Positions 34,814 through 43,812 of a stretch of 64,000 bases of DNA are shown here, one piece after another. Every line of letters starts with the position of its first letter. Positions within the stretch are counted from its first letter, which is position 1. The translations under genes were made by a program, and so were the position numbers. The stretch covers positions 2,852,001 to 2,916,000 of the forward strand of contig NZ_CP025086.1 in NCBI RefSeq assembly GCF_004135935.1. The letters are read 5' to 3'. The DNA is from Methylovirgula ligni. Its GTDB lineage: Bacteria; Pseudomonadota; Alphaproteobacteria; Rhizobiales; Beijerinckiaceae. The notes below the pieces were generated by a model. That model was not told the DNA's origin. It did not search any database and saw only the letters and a program-made list of their open reading frames with translations.

Positions 34814-34846
34814 AAAGGGCCGGAGAAGATTCTCCGGCCCTTTTTA
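34814..34846 (+). terminator. Rho-independent terminator after first capsid gene
   Basis: An 11-bp stem GGGCCGGAGAA (34817-34827)/34830-34840 is flanked by AAA on the left and TTTTT on the right. It sits inside the head operon, between the two capsid genes, so it probably sets their relative amounts. Confidence 0.88.
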
Positions 34847-34899
34847 TGTAAGGCCAATTTTCGAGCCGGAATCTCACACTTCACCAGAGGAGTAGCCCA

Positions 34900-35388
34900 A
34901 TGGGCGTCCAATTCTCGCTTCCGGCGCAACTGCCGCCGTCCGTCCTTTTGCCGGCTGCCACCGATGCTGCCGGCCGCACCAGCCGCTATGCCGATCTGAG
35001 CAATGCGGTCAAAGCCTATCTCATCGTCGAGGTCAACCAGGGCAACGCGGCGACGGTCACAATCACGCCGCTGCAGGCAAAGGATACGTCCGATACCGGA
35101 TCAAAGGCGATCAACGCTTCGCCGATCTGGCTCGTTGACGATACGTCTACGTCGGACGCCTTCGTTGCTCAGACGCCCGCGGCGAGCTTCACAACAGATG
35201 CCACTTTGAAGGACAAGCTGATCATCTTCGAGCTTCTGCCCGAGGCGGCGTTGGATATCGCCAATGGCTTCAAGACGATTGCCGTGGAAACCGGCGCTTC
35301 GAACGCTGCGAACATCACGCGCGCCGAGCTCGTCTATCTCGCGAATATCCAAGCGCTGGGCGCTTCTCAGCCCTCGACCTTCAACTAA
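34900..35388 (+). CDS. Structural or decoration-like protein between capsid genes
   Basis: A 162-residue beta-rich protein (AVKAYLIVEVNQGNAATVTI, KLIIFELLPEAALDIANGF). A GAGG site precedes its ATG. Its position between two capsid paralogues suggests a head decoration protein. No family was recognised. Confidence 0.65.
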   Translation: MGVQFSLPAQLPPSVLLPAATDAAGRTSRYADLSNAVKAYLIVEVNQGNAATVTITPLQAKDTSDTGSKAINASPIWLVDDTSTSDAFVAQTPAASFTTDATLKDKLIIFELLPEAALDIANGFKTIAVETGASNAANITRAELVYLANIQALGASQPSTFN

Positions 35389-35421
35389 TAATCCCGCGCC
35401 GGCGCGGCGGAGGCCCGTCTC

Positions 35422-36453
35422 ATGACAGAAAAATCCGTCGCCCGGCAGTTGGGCGAGTGGGCTTTGGCTCTCCTGCGGGCGGAGCAGGGCCTCGGCGTCG
35501 ACGCGATTTTGAACCGCGCACCGACAGGGGCGGGTGAGACGGTCGCCACCGCCGGCGGCTTTCTTGTGCCCACGGCAGCGGCCGACTTTATCCTCGGAAC
35601 CATCTATGAGGACCGGAATTCGGTCCTCCCGTATTTCTTCAAATGGAACATACCTGACGGCGCCAATTCCACGAAGGTGCCGGGCGCCGATGAGACGAGC
35701 CGTGCCAACGGCTATCGCTGGGGCGGCGTCGTGGCTGATTTCGAGGATGAAGGTGACACCCAGGTTGAATCGCTGCCGCGGCTCAAGCAGACAGAATTCT
35801 CCGCAAACAAGATTATCGGCTTTGCTGTCGTCACCGATGAACTGCTGGCGGATGCTGAGAACCTCGGCAATTTTCTTCAGCGCGCGTTTTCCGACGAGCT
35901 GCGGTATAAGCTCGAGCAGTACTCGCTTTCCGCTGCTGGCACGGGCGCCGGAAAGCCGCTCGGAATTTTGAATTCGCCGGCGCTTGTGAGCGTAGCCAAG
36001 CAGTCCGGGCAATCCGCGGGCACCATCGTGGGCGCCAATCTCGAAGCAATGTGGACGGCATTGCCAGCCGCATCGCGCAAGCGCGCCATTTGGGCCGTCA
36101 GTGAGACTGCCGCGGCTCAAGCCGATGGCGCCACAACCTTGGGCATTTACCCGTTTTCCGGCAGTACCAATCCCGACGACGTTCCCCGCATCAAAGGGCG
36201 ACCCGCGATCGAGACTGACGCTTTGCCGATCGTCGGCACGCCCGGCGATATCCTTCTGATCGACCCGGCCTGGTACGCGGTTGCGTCAAAGCCGATCGAC
36301 TGGGCGATGAGCGCCGACGTGCTCTTCATTAGTGACCAGACGGTGTTTCGCATCACGTGGCGCGTCGATGCGCGGCCGCTGGTCTCCGCGCAGATCACCG
36401 GAAGCGATGGTTCCGCGCGATCGCCTTTCGTTGCCCTCGCGGCACGGTCATAA
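35422..36453 (+). CDS. HK97-fold major capsid protein, second copy
   Basis: A 343-residue protein. It shares with the first copy APTGAGE..GGFLVP, a KVPGADETSR/GYRWGGV pair, VVTDELLADAENLGNFL, GTGAGKPLGILNSPAL and the ending RSPFVALAARS, so the two are paralogues. It lacks the 75-residue coiled-coil N-terminus of the first copy. It could be a minor or vertex capsid protein, or the real major one. Confidence 0.88.
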   Translation: MTEKSVARQLGEWALALLRAEQGLGVDAILNRAPTGAGETVATAGGFLVPTAAADFILGTIYEDRNSVLPYFFKWNIPDGANSTKVPGADETSRANGYRWGGVVADFEDEGDTQVESLPRLKQTEFSANKIIGFAVVTDELLADAENLGNFLQRAFSDELRYKLEQYSLSAAGTGAGKPLGILNSPALVSVAKQSGQSAGTIVGANLEAMWTALPAASRKRAIWAVSETAAAQADGATTLGIYPFSGSTNPDDVPRIKGRPAIETDALPIVGTPGDILLIDPAWYAVASKPIDWAMSADVLFISDQTVFRITWRVDARPLVSAQITGSDGSARSPFVALAARS

Positions 36454-36459
36454 GCCCGA

Positions 36460-37500
36460 ATGACGCCCAACGTCGTCACGACCGTGCTGAGCGCAGCAAC
36501 GCCGGAGTTCGCCGGCGGGAAGTCTCGCGATCTTTGCTCTTTGGAGGAGGTTCGCGAAGAACTCGACCTTGGCGATCGCCGCGCGGATCGTTGGCTCCAA
36601 AAACAGATCACGAACGAATCCGAGACGGTGGAGACATTTTGCAACCGCATCTTCCGGGCGCAATACTATCAAGACCATTTCTGGCCGTTTCGTGATTCGG
36701 TTCCGCGCAAATTTGAAGCTGATCTTCTGCCCCTACAGCTCGCGCGTTGGCCGATCGCCTGCGGCACTTCGCACGCTGGCATAGCGCCACCGCGCCGCCC
36801 GTCGCTCTCGGCCGTCGCGGGAAGCGCGCCCGTCGCGACAGTCTTCTTCGTGCGCATTTCCTATGTGACGTCGACGGGTGAGACGGCGGCTTCGCTCGAG
36901 AGTGGACTTGCTGTGGGGCCAGGCCAGCTGCTTCAGGTCGCGTCCCCGGTGCAAGATGTTGGCGATAGGGCGATCGGCTGGAATTGTTACATCGGTACGA
37001 GCCCGAATAAAGGCACGCTCCAGAATGCGTCGCCAATCTCGATCGGGCAGGATTTAACGCTGCCGGCGGCTGAGCTTGTGCCAGGCCATGCGCTCCCCGA
37101 TTATGTGCTGGTGGTCGAGGAGGGCATCAAGGCGCCCGACGGAACCATTAGCGCCCGTCCGCTTGCGGAAGGCGTCGATTTCACCGTCAATGCGGAAGAA
37201 GGCCAGATCATTCGGCTTCATCCGCTTTCGCGCCACGCGCGGTCTTGGTCCAGCTGGCCGCTCATTATCCAATATCGCGGCGGATTTGATGAAGTGCCGC
37301 ATCCGGTTCGTATGGCGACCGTCGAGCTTGTGAAGTTCAGGTGGTTCGCCCGCAAGCGCGACCCCGGAGTGAAGTCTGAAAATGTCGAGGGCATATACCA
37401 GGCGGATTATTGGCTTGGGACGGGCCCGGGCGGCCCCGCTGACATGCCTTCTTTCGTTGCCGATAGGCTTGATCGCTATCGCGTGCCAGTCATCGCCTGA
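36460..37500 (+). CDS. Head-tail connector with inserted beta domain
   Basis: A 346-residue protein. The N-terminal helical part (LCSLEEVREELDLGDRRADR, FCNRIFRAQYY) and the C-terminal part (VRMATVELVKFRWFARKRDP) match gp6/gp15-type head-tail connectors, which are usually 100-200 residues. Between them (about 110-235) is a beta-rich insertion with VRISYVTSTGETAAS and GWNCYIGTSPNKG, resembling fibronectin or Ig-like modules. Confidence 0.75.
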   Translation: MTPNVVTTVLSAATPEFAGGKSRDLCSLEEVREELDLGDRRADRWLQKQITNESETVETFCNRIFRAQYYQDHFWPFRDSVPRKFEADLLPLQLARWPIACGTSHAGIAPPRRPSLSAVAGSAPVATVFFVRISYVTSTGETAASLESGLAVGPGQLLQVASPVQDVGDRAIGWNCYIGTSPNKGTLQNASPISIGQDLTLPAAELVPGHALPDYVLVVEEGIKAPDGTISARPLAEGVDFTVNAEEGQIIRLHPLSRHARSWSSWPLIIQYRGGFDEVPHPVRMATVELVKFRWFARKRDPGVKSENVEGIYQADYWLGTGPGGPADMPSFVADRLDRYRVPVIA

Positions 37501-37509
37501 GGGGTCGCC

Positions 37510-37929
37510 ATGAACAATCCCGGTGCCTTCCAGATTCCATTTGGTGGCAGCGCCCTCGCGGTTGCGGAGGCGGGGACGTATGTTAGCGACTGGGTTTCGG
37601 ATCTCGACGGCCTCAAGTCGCTCTCGTTGCAGGCGTCCTTCAAGCCTGGGTCCGGCGGCACAAGCGTCACGGTCTATTTTCAGACATCGCTCGACCAGGG
37701 CCAGACCCCGATCGATATCTGGGCACTTCAATTCACGACCACGCCCGGCACACTGGCGGTCAACCTCGATACCGCTGCGCTGAATGCCGCAATCACCCCG
37801 ACCGATGGCACTTTGACCGCGGGCGATATCGTCAACGGCATCCTCGGCGATCGCGTGCGAGCTAAAGTCGTCGTTGTCGGAGAATACATGGGTTCGACCC
37901 TCCTCAATCTCACCGGCGTCGCGCGGTGA
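37510..37929 (+). CDS. Structural protein of the head-tail region
   Basis: A 139-residue beta-rich protein (VTVYFQTSLDQGQTPIDIW; RVRAKVVVVGEYMGSTLL). It lies between connector and neck genes with a 4-bp overlap to the next. No family was recognised. Confidence 0.6.
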   Translation: MNNPGAFQIPFGGSALAVAEAGTYVSDWVSDLDGLKSLSLQASFKPGSGGTSVTVYFQTSLDQGQTPIDIWALQFTTTPGTLAVNLDTAALNAAITPTDGTLTAGDIVNGILGDRVRAKVVVVGEYMGSTLLNLTGVAR

Positions 37930-38321
37930 CTGGCGTCAATCCTTCCGCCGAGGCTGCATATCGCCGGGCGATCGAGAAAGCCGGTGTCTCCGTCACGTTC
38001 AAACGCGTTAGCGGCGCCGCGCCAAATACCGTCTCATTTTCTGCTGACGTGACCGCGATCGTCCGAGACTATACCGATGACGGCGGTGCAGGGCAGCGTG
38101 ACGGGCTCGGGCCATCGGTCATTGGCGGCATCACCCAGGGCAAGCGGCAGATCATCGTGATGGCCGCGGATCTCAAGGCCAAACGCTTTCCGCTTCCCGT
38201 CGTCAAGAGCGATCAGATCTATGTCTCCGGAAGCGATGCGCTTCTGACCGTCGATTCCGCCGATGCCCAGCTTCGCGCCATGGCCGGCGCGATCGATATC
38301 GCTGCGACCGGGGCGCCATGA
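37926..38321 (+). CDS. Probable head-closure/neck protein
   Basis: A 131-residue protein with a GTG start coupled to the previous stop. The sequence AYRRAIEKAGVSVTFKRVSG followed by GITQGKRQIIVMAADLKA suits the SPP1 gp16/HK97 head-closure group (start with RAI..AG..V). The call relies mainly on gene order. Confidence 0.65.
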   Translation: MTGVNPSAEAAYRRAIEKAGVSVTFKRVSGAAPNTVSFSADVTAIVRDYTDDGGAGQRDGLGPSVIGGITQGKRQIIVMAADLKAKRFPLPVVKSDQIYVSGSDALLTVDSADAQLRAMAGAIDIAATGAP

Positions 38322-38803
38322 TCCCGACTCTCGAAATAGATGATTCACGCATCTTCGTGCGCCTCGAGAAGGTGTCGCCGGCCGTGGCGGGTTCGCTTGC
38401 CGCGGCGGTCGCCGCCCTTATCGGACCGCTGGTCAGCGACGCGCAGGCGCTGGCGCTCGCGCATATCCATACGCAGGGCCTTAATCCCGGCGCTTATCTG
38501 GAAAGCATCCATGGGGGCATGTCGGAAAAGAGCGGAAGCGTCATCGGCTATCTGCGATCCGGCTCGCCCTTGGTGCATCTTCTCGAAGACGGCGCGCAAA
38601 CACCGGCGCACGATATCCTGCCGAAGTCCGCAACAGTCCTCGCCTTCGAAGGCGATGCCGGCCGCGTCTATGCCAGGGCCGTGCATTCTCCCGGCGCGAC
38701 AATTCCGGCCTATCCGGCGCTCGCGCCGGCCTTCGAGGAACATGCCGCACAAATCGCCGATGCCCTCCGCGACGCGGTGGGTGATGCTGTGAGCGAAACC
38801 TGA
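38318..38803 (+). CDS. Tail completion protein, HK97 gp10-like
   Basis: A 161-residue protein. The pattern GLNPGAYLESIHGGMSEKSG, GSPLVHLLEDGAQTPAHDIL and ARAVHSPGATIPAYPALAPA matches the gp10/minor-tail family found between neck and tail-terminator genes. Confidence 0.75.
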   Translation: MIPTLEIDDSRIFVRLEKVSPAVAGSLAAAVAALIGPLVSDAQALALAHIHTQGLNPGAYLESIHGGMSEKSGSVIGYLRSGSPLVHLLEDGAQTPAHDILPKSATVLAFEGDAGRVYARAVHSPGATIPAYPALAPAFEEHAAQIADALRDAVGDAVSET

Positions 38804-39249
38804 TGGCCGCGACAGGCGCGCGCGAAGAAATCTATGAAGCCCTCCTGGAAAAGCTTCAAAAGCTGACCGGCTTCAAGGAAGTGACGCGCCGCAAGCGCCC
38901 CGGCAATTATTGGAACGTGAAAAACACCCCCGCCCTTGTCCTCGCTCAGGCGGGTCAGGATTATGAGCGCAAGTCGGTCAACCTGCCGCCCACGCGGCGC
39001 CTGACTGTCTATGCCATCCTCTACAACGTCATCGATCCCAACGACCAGAATTCGTTGCCCGAGACGCCGATCAACAACGCCCTGGATGCGATCGATGCGG
39101 CTTTAAAGCCGCAGCCTTACGGCCTTGGCCAAGAGACGCTCGGCGGCATCGTGGATGCCGTCTATTCCGAAGGCAAGGTCCAGGAAGCGCCCGGTGATTT
39201 CACCGGACAGGCGATCGCAATCCTTCCGATCATCCTCATGCTGCCATAG
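38803..39249 (+). CDS. Tail terminator protein
   Basis: A 148-residue protein: GAREEIYEALLEKLQKLTGF, LPPTRRLTVYAILYNV, PETPINNALDAIDAALKPQP. It has the order and fold pattern of lambda gpU-type tail terminators and is directly before the major tail protein. Confidence 0.75.
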   Translation: MAATGAREEIYEALLEKLQKLTGFKEVTRRKRPGNYWNVKNTPALVLAQAGQDYERKSVNLPPTRRLTVYAILYNVIDPNDQNSLPETPINNALDAIDAALKPQPYGLGQETLGGIVDAVYSEGKVQEAPGDFTGQAIAILPIILMLP

Positions 39250-39273
39250 CGGCAATTACAGGAGAACGCAGAC

Positions 39274-40035
39274 ATGTCTCTACCTCCGTTTGGCGCTGGC
39301 CGCATGTATGCGAAGGCCAGCGATGGCACGCCGGTCGAATTCGGCCTCCTTCAGGGTGTGAAAATCGACCATTCCTTTACCGAAAAGGATCTCTACGGCA
39401 CCAATCAGCACCGAATTTTCGGCGCGCGCGGAACGGCGAAATTCACTTTTTCGGCCGAGGTCGCAAAGATATCGGCAAAACTGTTTGGCGAGCTCTACTT
39501 TGGTATCAGTCCGGTGGCAGGCCAATTGGCGCTGCAGGCGTCAGAGGCACATAGCGTCCCGGCGGAAACCACCTACACGGTTACGGCGACACCGCCGGGG
39601 TCCGGCACGTTCGACGCAGACCAGGGCGTCATCTATGCGGCGGGCGCGAATGTTGGCCAGGCGCTCACCCCCGTCGCGAGCAGCCCGACCGCCGGCGAAT
39701 ATACCGTCAATGTCGGGACCGGCGTTTATACCTTCGCTGCCGCAGACGCGTCTGCGGCCGTCGCAATCACTTACCTCTATACGACGTCGAGCACAGGCCA
39801 AAAGATCGCCATCACCAATGAGGAGCAAGGCACGACGCCGACCTTCAGCGTTATCGTCCGTGGCCGCGATCCGGACACGGGCCTTTTTAACACGGTCGTG
39901 GCCAATAAGTGCAGCAGCACCAAACTCTCAATGGCGCTGAAGCAAAACGATTGGGCGATTCCGTCCTTCGATATCGGTGCCATGGACGACGGCACCGGCA
40001 CGATCGCCACCTGGTCATTTGGAGATGACAGCTGA
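39274..40035 (+). CDS. Major tail tube protein
   Basis: A 253-residue protein: FGLLQGVKIDHSFTEKDLYG, FSAEVAKISAKLFGELYFG, then a beta domain and CSSTKLSMALKQNDWAIPSF and DIGAMDDGTGTIATW. GGAGAACG precedes the ATG. It sits before the G/GT chaperone genes, as expected for the tube protein. Confidence 0.82.
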   Translation: MSLPPFGAGRMYAKASDGTPVEFGLLQGVKIDHSFTEKDLYGTNQHRIFGARGTAKFTFSAEVAKISAKLFGELYFGISPVAGQLALQASEAHSVPAETTYTVTATPPGSGTFDADQGVIYAAGANVGQALTPVASSPTAGEYTVNVGTGVYTFAAADASAAVAITYLYTTSSTGQKIAITNEEQGTTPTFSVIVRGRDPDTGLFNTVVANKCSSTKLSMALKQNDWAIPSFDIGAMDDGTGTIATWSFGDDS

Positions 40036-40421
40036 TGTCCAACGCTCTTAAGGACGCTCAACTGGCGCGGTCGCCGCGCGTCAAACTCGGCAAACGGGAG
40101 TTCCCGGTGCCCGAGCTTACCACCGAGCACGCGATCGAGATCGAGCTGCTCATGCTGAAGATCGAGAATTATGATCTTCGCACGATGACCCGCAAAGATC
40201 TCGACGTCTTCTATGACGTGGTCTTCCTCGGCGTCTCAGCCGGTACGCCCAGCCTGACGCGCGAAGAATTCTTCGGTCGCCCGATTCCGCCGCGCGATGC
40301 AATGAACGCCTGGTGGATCATCATGGAGCAGGCCGGTTTCGACGTCGCGCGCAAAAAGGCGGAGGCCGAGGCACCGGCGGGGGAGCTCCCAAACGCGCCC
40401 GCGTCGACTGGGATGCACTGA
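40035..40421 (+). CDS. Tail assembly chaperone, short form (G-like)
   Basis: A 128-residue protein (ARSPRVKLGKREFPVPELTT; DLRTMTRKDLDVFYDVVF). It occupies the lambda G position before the tape measure gene. A CCCAAAC slippery heptamer close to its end allows a frameshifted longer form. Confidence 0.8.
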   Translation: MSNALKDAQLARSPRVKLGKREFPVPELTTEHAIEIELLMLKIENYDLRTMTRKDLDVFYDVVFLGVSAGTPSLTREEFFGRPIPPRDAMNAWWIIMEQAGFDVARKKAEAEAPAGELPNAPASTGMH

Positions 40422-40660
40422 TCGTCGATATTTGCGCCTCCACGGGATGGACCCGCAAGGAAGTCCTCGAGACCCCCCTTCGCTTTCTGACGCGGCTGCG
40501 TGGTGAACGCTGGATTCAATGCCCGCCGATAGACAGGCTGCTCGCCGCCTTCGTTGGCTATAACGCGCCGAGTATTGAACTCGATACCAATTATACGATC
40601 GCCGCCGAGGAGCACGCCGACTGGTTCAAGAAGCCGGAGCGCTTCCTGAATTGGTGCTGA
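40035..40660 (+). CDS. Tail assembly chaperone, -1 frameshift form (GT-like)
   Basis: Ribosome slippage by -1 at CCCAAAC (40388-40394; codons ..C CCA AAC) joins the first 120 residues to an 88-residue extension (RARVDWDALIVDICASTGWT, ending AEEHADWFKKPERFLNWC), giving 208 residues. The extension frame has no convincing start of its own. This follows the G/GT rule of siphoviruses. Confidence 0.8.
40388..40394 (+). promoter_or_regulatory. -1 ribosomal frameshift site CCCAAAC
   Basis: It is an X-XXY-YYZ heptamer placed exactly in the zero frame (CTC CCA AAC), about 27 bases before the zero-frame stop; the -1 frame stays open for 88 more codons. Confidence 0.82.
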
Positions 40661-40675
40661 CCGCCGGAGTATGTC

Positions 40676-43180
40676 ATGGCCGATGACGTCTACTATGCGT
40701 TTGGCGGCGATATCAGCGGCCTCGAGGCCGCATTGGCCGAAGCCAAAGCGCAGGTCAGCTCCTACTCGTCGGAACTGCGAAAGCTTGCCGCCGAGATGCA
40801 GCGGACCGGCGCAAGCGCCGATTCCGATCTCGGCCAAAAAATGCGCGCGGTCGGCGCCGAGCTGGCCGACGCCCAGGCGCATGCCAGTGAGTTCCGCGAC
40901 AAGATCCGTGAAGCCGGGCAGGGCGGCGAACAAGCCTTCAGCTCGATCGCGGAAATGCTGCCCGAGATTGCAGCCGCGATGGGGATCGCCTTCTCCATCG
41001 ACGCCGTCAAGGAATGGGTCGCCGGAATGGCGGAGGCGGGCGAGGCGGCGGAAAAGGCCGGCCACCAGCTCGGCATCTCCGCGGCGCAGGCGAGCCAATT
41101 GTCGGCCGAGGCGGCGCTCACCGGCACGGATTTTCAAAGCCTCGAAAATGATCTTCAACGGTTCCAGCTCGGGCTTGCCGGCGCGCAGAACAGCACGAAC
41201 CGCGTGGCTCAGGGGCTGCGCGTCCTCGGGCTGAACGCGCGCGAATTCTCCGGCCTTTCAGTCGACCAGCAAGTCCTGAAGCTCGCGGACGCGTTCTCGG
41301 GCTTCGCCGACGGCCCGACGAAGACTGCGGCGGCCATGGCGCTCCTGGGCCGTTCCGGCGCCGAAATGTTGCCCTTCCTCGATCGCGGCCGCGAGGGCTT
41401 CGAGGAGCTCACGGCGGAGGTTCAGCGGCTCGGCGCCAGCCTGAGCAATGATCAGGCCGCGGCGTTCATGCAAGTCGAGGAGAATTTCCACCGGGTGCAG
41501 GCGGCGGCTCAGGGTCTCTCCATTTCCATGTTCTCCGCTCTGGCGCCTTCCATCAACGGTGCCATTAACGCCTTTGTCGACTTCCGCGGCGATCTTGATC
41601 AGGCTTCCGCCCATAGCCAGGCGTCACGCGCAGAGATGCAGCTCCTGGCGGACGCTGGAAAGACCGTCGCGACCGGCTTTATCGGGCTCGGCAGCATTTT
41701 CACGAGCACGCTGTCGCTCGTCGAACTTGCTGTGCGCGAGGTCGTCGATGCCGTCGGCACTGCGGGCGCTGTGATACGCGATGCTTGGCAGAGGAACTGG
41801 ACAGAAATTCCGGTCGATGCCAAGGCTGGCTTGAGCAGCATGAAGACAGATCTGGAGCAATTCGCCTCGGATCAAAAAGCGATTGTCGAAAACGGCTTCA
41901 AATCGGTCGAGACAATGTGGACCACCACGCCGGAATCGGCGGCGATGGCGACCGCCACGCAACGGCTGCGTACGGAAATGGGCGCCGTCCCGGAAACGGC
42001 GACGCGCGCCGCGACGGCGCTGAAGTCGGTCGGGGATGCCGCCGGGGGCGCGGCCCTGAACGCGCAGAAAATGCGCGAGCTCTTCACTGGACTGCCCGCG
42101 GTGCCGCAGATGCAGATCGGCGGCAACAAGGATGCCGACCAGGCGCTCGAGGCTCAGCTGACATCGCTTAATCAGGAGGTCGACGCCTATAAGTCTGCCT
42201 ACACGCTGCAGGACGGCTTGATCCAAGAGCAGGTCAAAACCAAGCAGCTTTCGGCGCAGCAGGGACTGCAGGCCGTACTCGACGCGCTGCAGGACGAGCA
42301 GCAGGATGTCGGAGAGGTCTACTCGCGAGAGGAGGCTCTTGCGCAAGGTAACCAGCAGAAGCTGCGTGAAATCCAACTGCAAGCCGCCAAGTTTCAGGAG
42401 GAGAACGCAAAGGCCGTCCAAGATGCGCAGATCAAGTCGGCTGAGCAAACCGTTCAGCAATGGCGACAGGCGTTTAACGAGATCAACAGCGCGTTCGACT
42501 CGCAGATCTCCGGTCTCATCCGCGGAACGACGACCTGGTCGCAAGCCTTCAAGAATGTCATTACGCAGCTCACCGTCGATCTCGCCAAATTCTTCATCAA
42601 TTGGGGCCTTCAGGCGACTGAAACGGAATTGATGCAGCTGGCCGGCATAGGCCGTGTGACGACCGCGCAGGAAGCGAGCGATGTCGCCAAGGGCGCGTCA
42701 CAGGCGGCGTCCGCGGCTTCCGCGACCACATCGGCGCTCGCCGGCGTCCTCACGCAGCTCAAGGCGGATGCGGCGGCCGTGTACGGCGGCGTCTTCGCAT
42801 TTCTGGCGCCTTTCATGGGGCCAGCTGCCGTCGGGCCCGCGACAGCATCCGCCGGATCAGTGGCCGCAGCCGGTATCGGCTCATTCGATATCGGCTCCTG
42901 GTCCGTTCCGATGGACCAGCTCGCCATGGTGCACCAGGGCGAGATGATCGTGCCGGCCGCGCAGACGCCGTGGATGCAAAGTCTGGCCTCGAGCGCCGGG
43001 AAGACAAGGGCAGGCATGACGGGCGGCGGTGACACCAACCATAACGCCTTGCACGTTCATTTGCCGAACGTGAAGAACAGCAACGATTTCATGTCCGATT
43101 TCCGCGCCAATCGCGGAGAGGTCGCGAAGCAGCTGTCCAGGCATATGGCGTCGTCGCGCTGGCGCCCCAAGGCGACGTGA
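40676..43180 (+). CDS. Tail tape measure protein
   Basis: An 834-residue, largely helical protein; it determines tail length and passes through the tube. The N-terminal part has coiled coils (SSYSSELRKLAAEMQRTGA), the middle has hydrophobic segments (IAAAMGIAFSIDAVKEWV), and there is an A/Q/S-rich C-terminal region with IPAAQTPWMQ-like VPAAQTPWMQSLASS and MSDFRANRGEVAKQLSRHM. At 0.15 nm per residue the length implies a tail near 120 nm. Confidence 0.9.
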   Translation: MADDVYYAFGGDISGLEAALAEAKAQVSSYSSELRKLAAEMQRTGASADSDLGQKMRAVGAELADAQAHASEFRDKIREAGQGGEQAFSSIAEMLPEIAAAMGIAFSIDAVKEWVAGMAEAGEAAEKAGHQLGISAAQASQLSAEAALTGTDFQSLENDLQRFQLGLAGAQNSTNRVAQGLRVLGLNAREFSGLSVDQQVLKLADAFSGFADGPTKTAAAMALLGRSGAEMLPFLDRGREGFEELTAEVQRLGASLSNDQAAAFMQVEENFHRVQAAAQGLSISMFSALAPSINGAINAFVDFRGDLDQASAHSQASRAEMQLLADAGKTVATGFIGLGSIFTSTLSLVELAVREVVDAVGTAGAVIRDAWQRNWTEIPVDAKAGLSSMKTDLEQFASDQKAIVENGFKSVETMWTTTPESAAMATATQRLRTEMGAVPETATRAATALKSVGDAAGGAALNAQKMRELFTGLPAVPQMQIGGNKDADQALEAQLTSLNQEVDAYKSAYTLQDGLIQEQVKTKQLSAQQGLQAVLDALQDEQQDVGEVYSREEALAQGNQQKLREIQLQAAKFQEENAKAVQDAQIKSAEQTVQQWRQAFNEINSAFDSQISGLIRGTTTWSQAFKNVITQLTVDLAKFFINWGLQATETELMQLAGIGRVTTAQEASDVAKGASQAASAASATTSALAGVLTQLKADAAAVYGGVFAFLAPFMGPAAVGPATASAGSVAAAGIGSFDIGSWSVPMDQLAMVHQGEMIVPAAQTPWMQSLASSAGKTRAGMTGGGDTNHNALHVHLPNVKNSNDFMSDFRANRGEVAKQLSRHMASSRWRPKAT

Positions 43181-43197
43181 CGCCGCCGTGAGGATCG

Positions 43198-43812
43198 ATG
43201 ACCACACCTCCGTCATTTCCCGCGCTCCCGGGGCAGACCTGGTCGGTCCACAAACGGCCGACATTTTCGACCCGCGTGGCGGCGCATGTCTCGGGGCGCG
43301 AGGTGCGCGCCGCGCTCTATGCTCAGGCGCTATATGAGTTCGAGCTGACCTATTCGGGGCTCGATTCCGCCGGCGCCGACAATGGCCTCCAGGCCAATTC
43401 GCTTCAGGCCCTGATGGGTCTCTATCTCGCGGTGCAGGGCCAGTTCGGAACCTTCATCTATACCGACCCGACCGACAACAGCGTCGAAAGCCAGCCGGTC
43501 GGGCAGGGCGATGGTTCGACGACAGATTTCACCCTGGTGCGGACGCTCGGCGGCACGAGCGAGATCATCAGCTGGTGCGGCGCGATCAGCGCCGTCTTCC
43601 TGAATGGCGTCTCGGTCAGCCCATCGGCCTACAGCCTGGTTGCGCCAAATACTCTCAGCTTCACATCACCGCCGACGACCGGGCAGCTTATCGAAGCCAG
43701 CTTCACTTACGGCTTCATCTGTCGCTTCATCGACGATCAGGAAGATTTCGAGAATTTCATGTCGGGCCTCTGGTCGGTTGACAGTTTGAAATTCAGGAGC
43801 GTGAAGCCATGA
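43198..43812 (+). CDS. Distal tail protein, DUF2460 (GTA gp12-like)
   Basis: A 204-residue protein: FPALPGQTWSVHKRPTFSTR, ELTYSGLDSAG, ALMGLYLAVQGQFGTFIYTD, then FICRFIDDQEDFENFM and WSVDSLKFRSVKP. These are the signature stretches of DUF2460, the Dit-like ring of gene transfer agents. A GDGSTTDFTLVR-type beta insertion is included, as is common. Confidence 0.9.
   Translation: MTTPPSFPALPGQTWSVHKRPTFSTRVAAHVSGREVRAALYAQALYEFELTYSGLDSAGADNGLQANSLQALMGLYLAVQGQFGTFIYTDPTDNSVESQPVGQGDGSTTDFTLVRTLGGTSEIISWCGAISAVFLNGVSVSPSAYSLVAPNTLSFTSPPTTGQLIEASFTYGFICRFIDDQEDFENFMSGLWSVDSLKFRSVKP

Noticed and set aside
40313-40660. Independent gene in the -1 frame overlapping the tail chaperone
   Set aside because: It lacks a credible start; the CCCAAAC site explains it as the frameshift extension.
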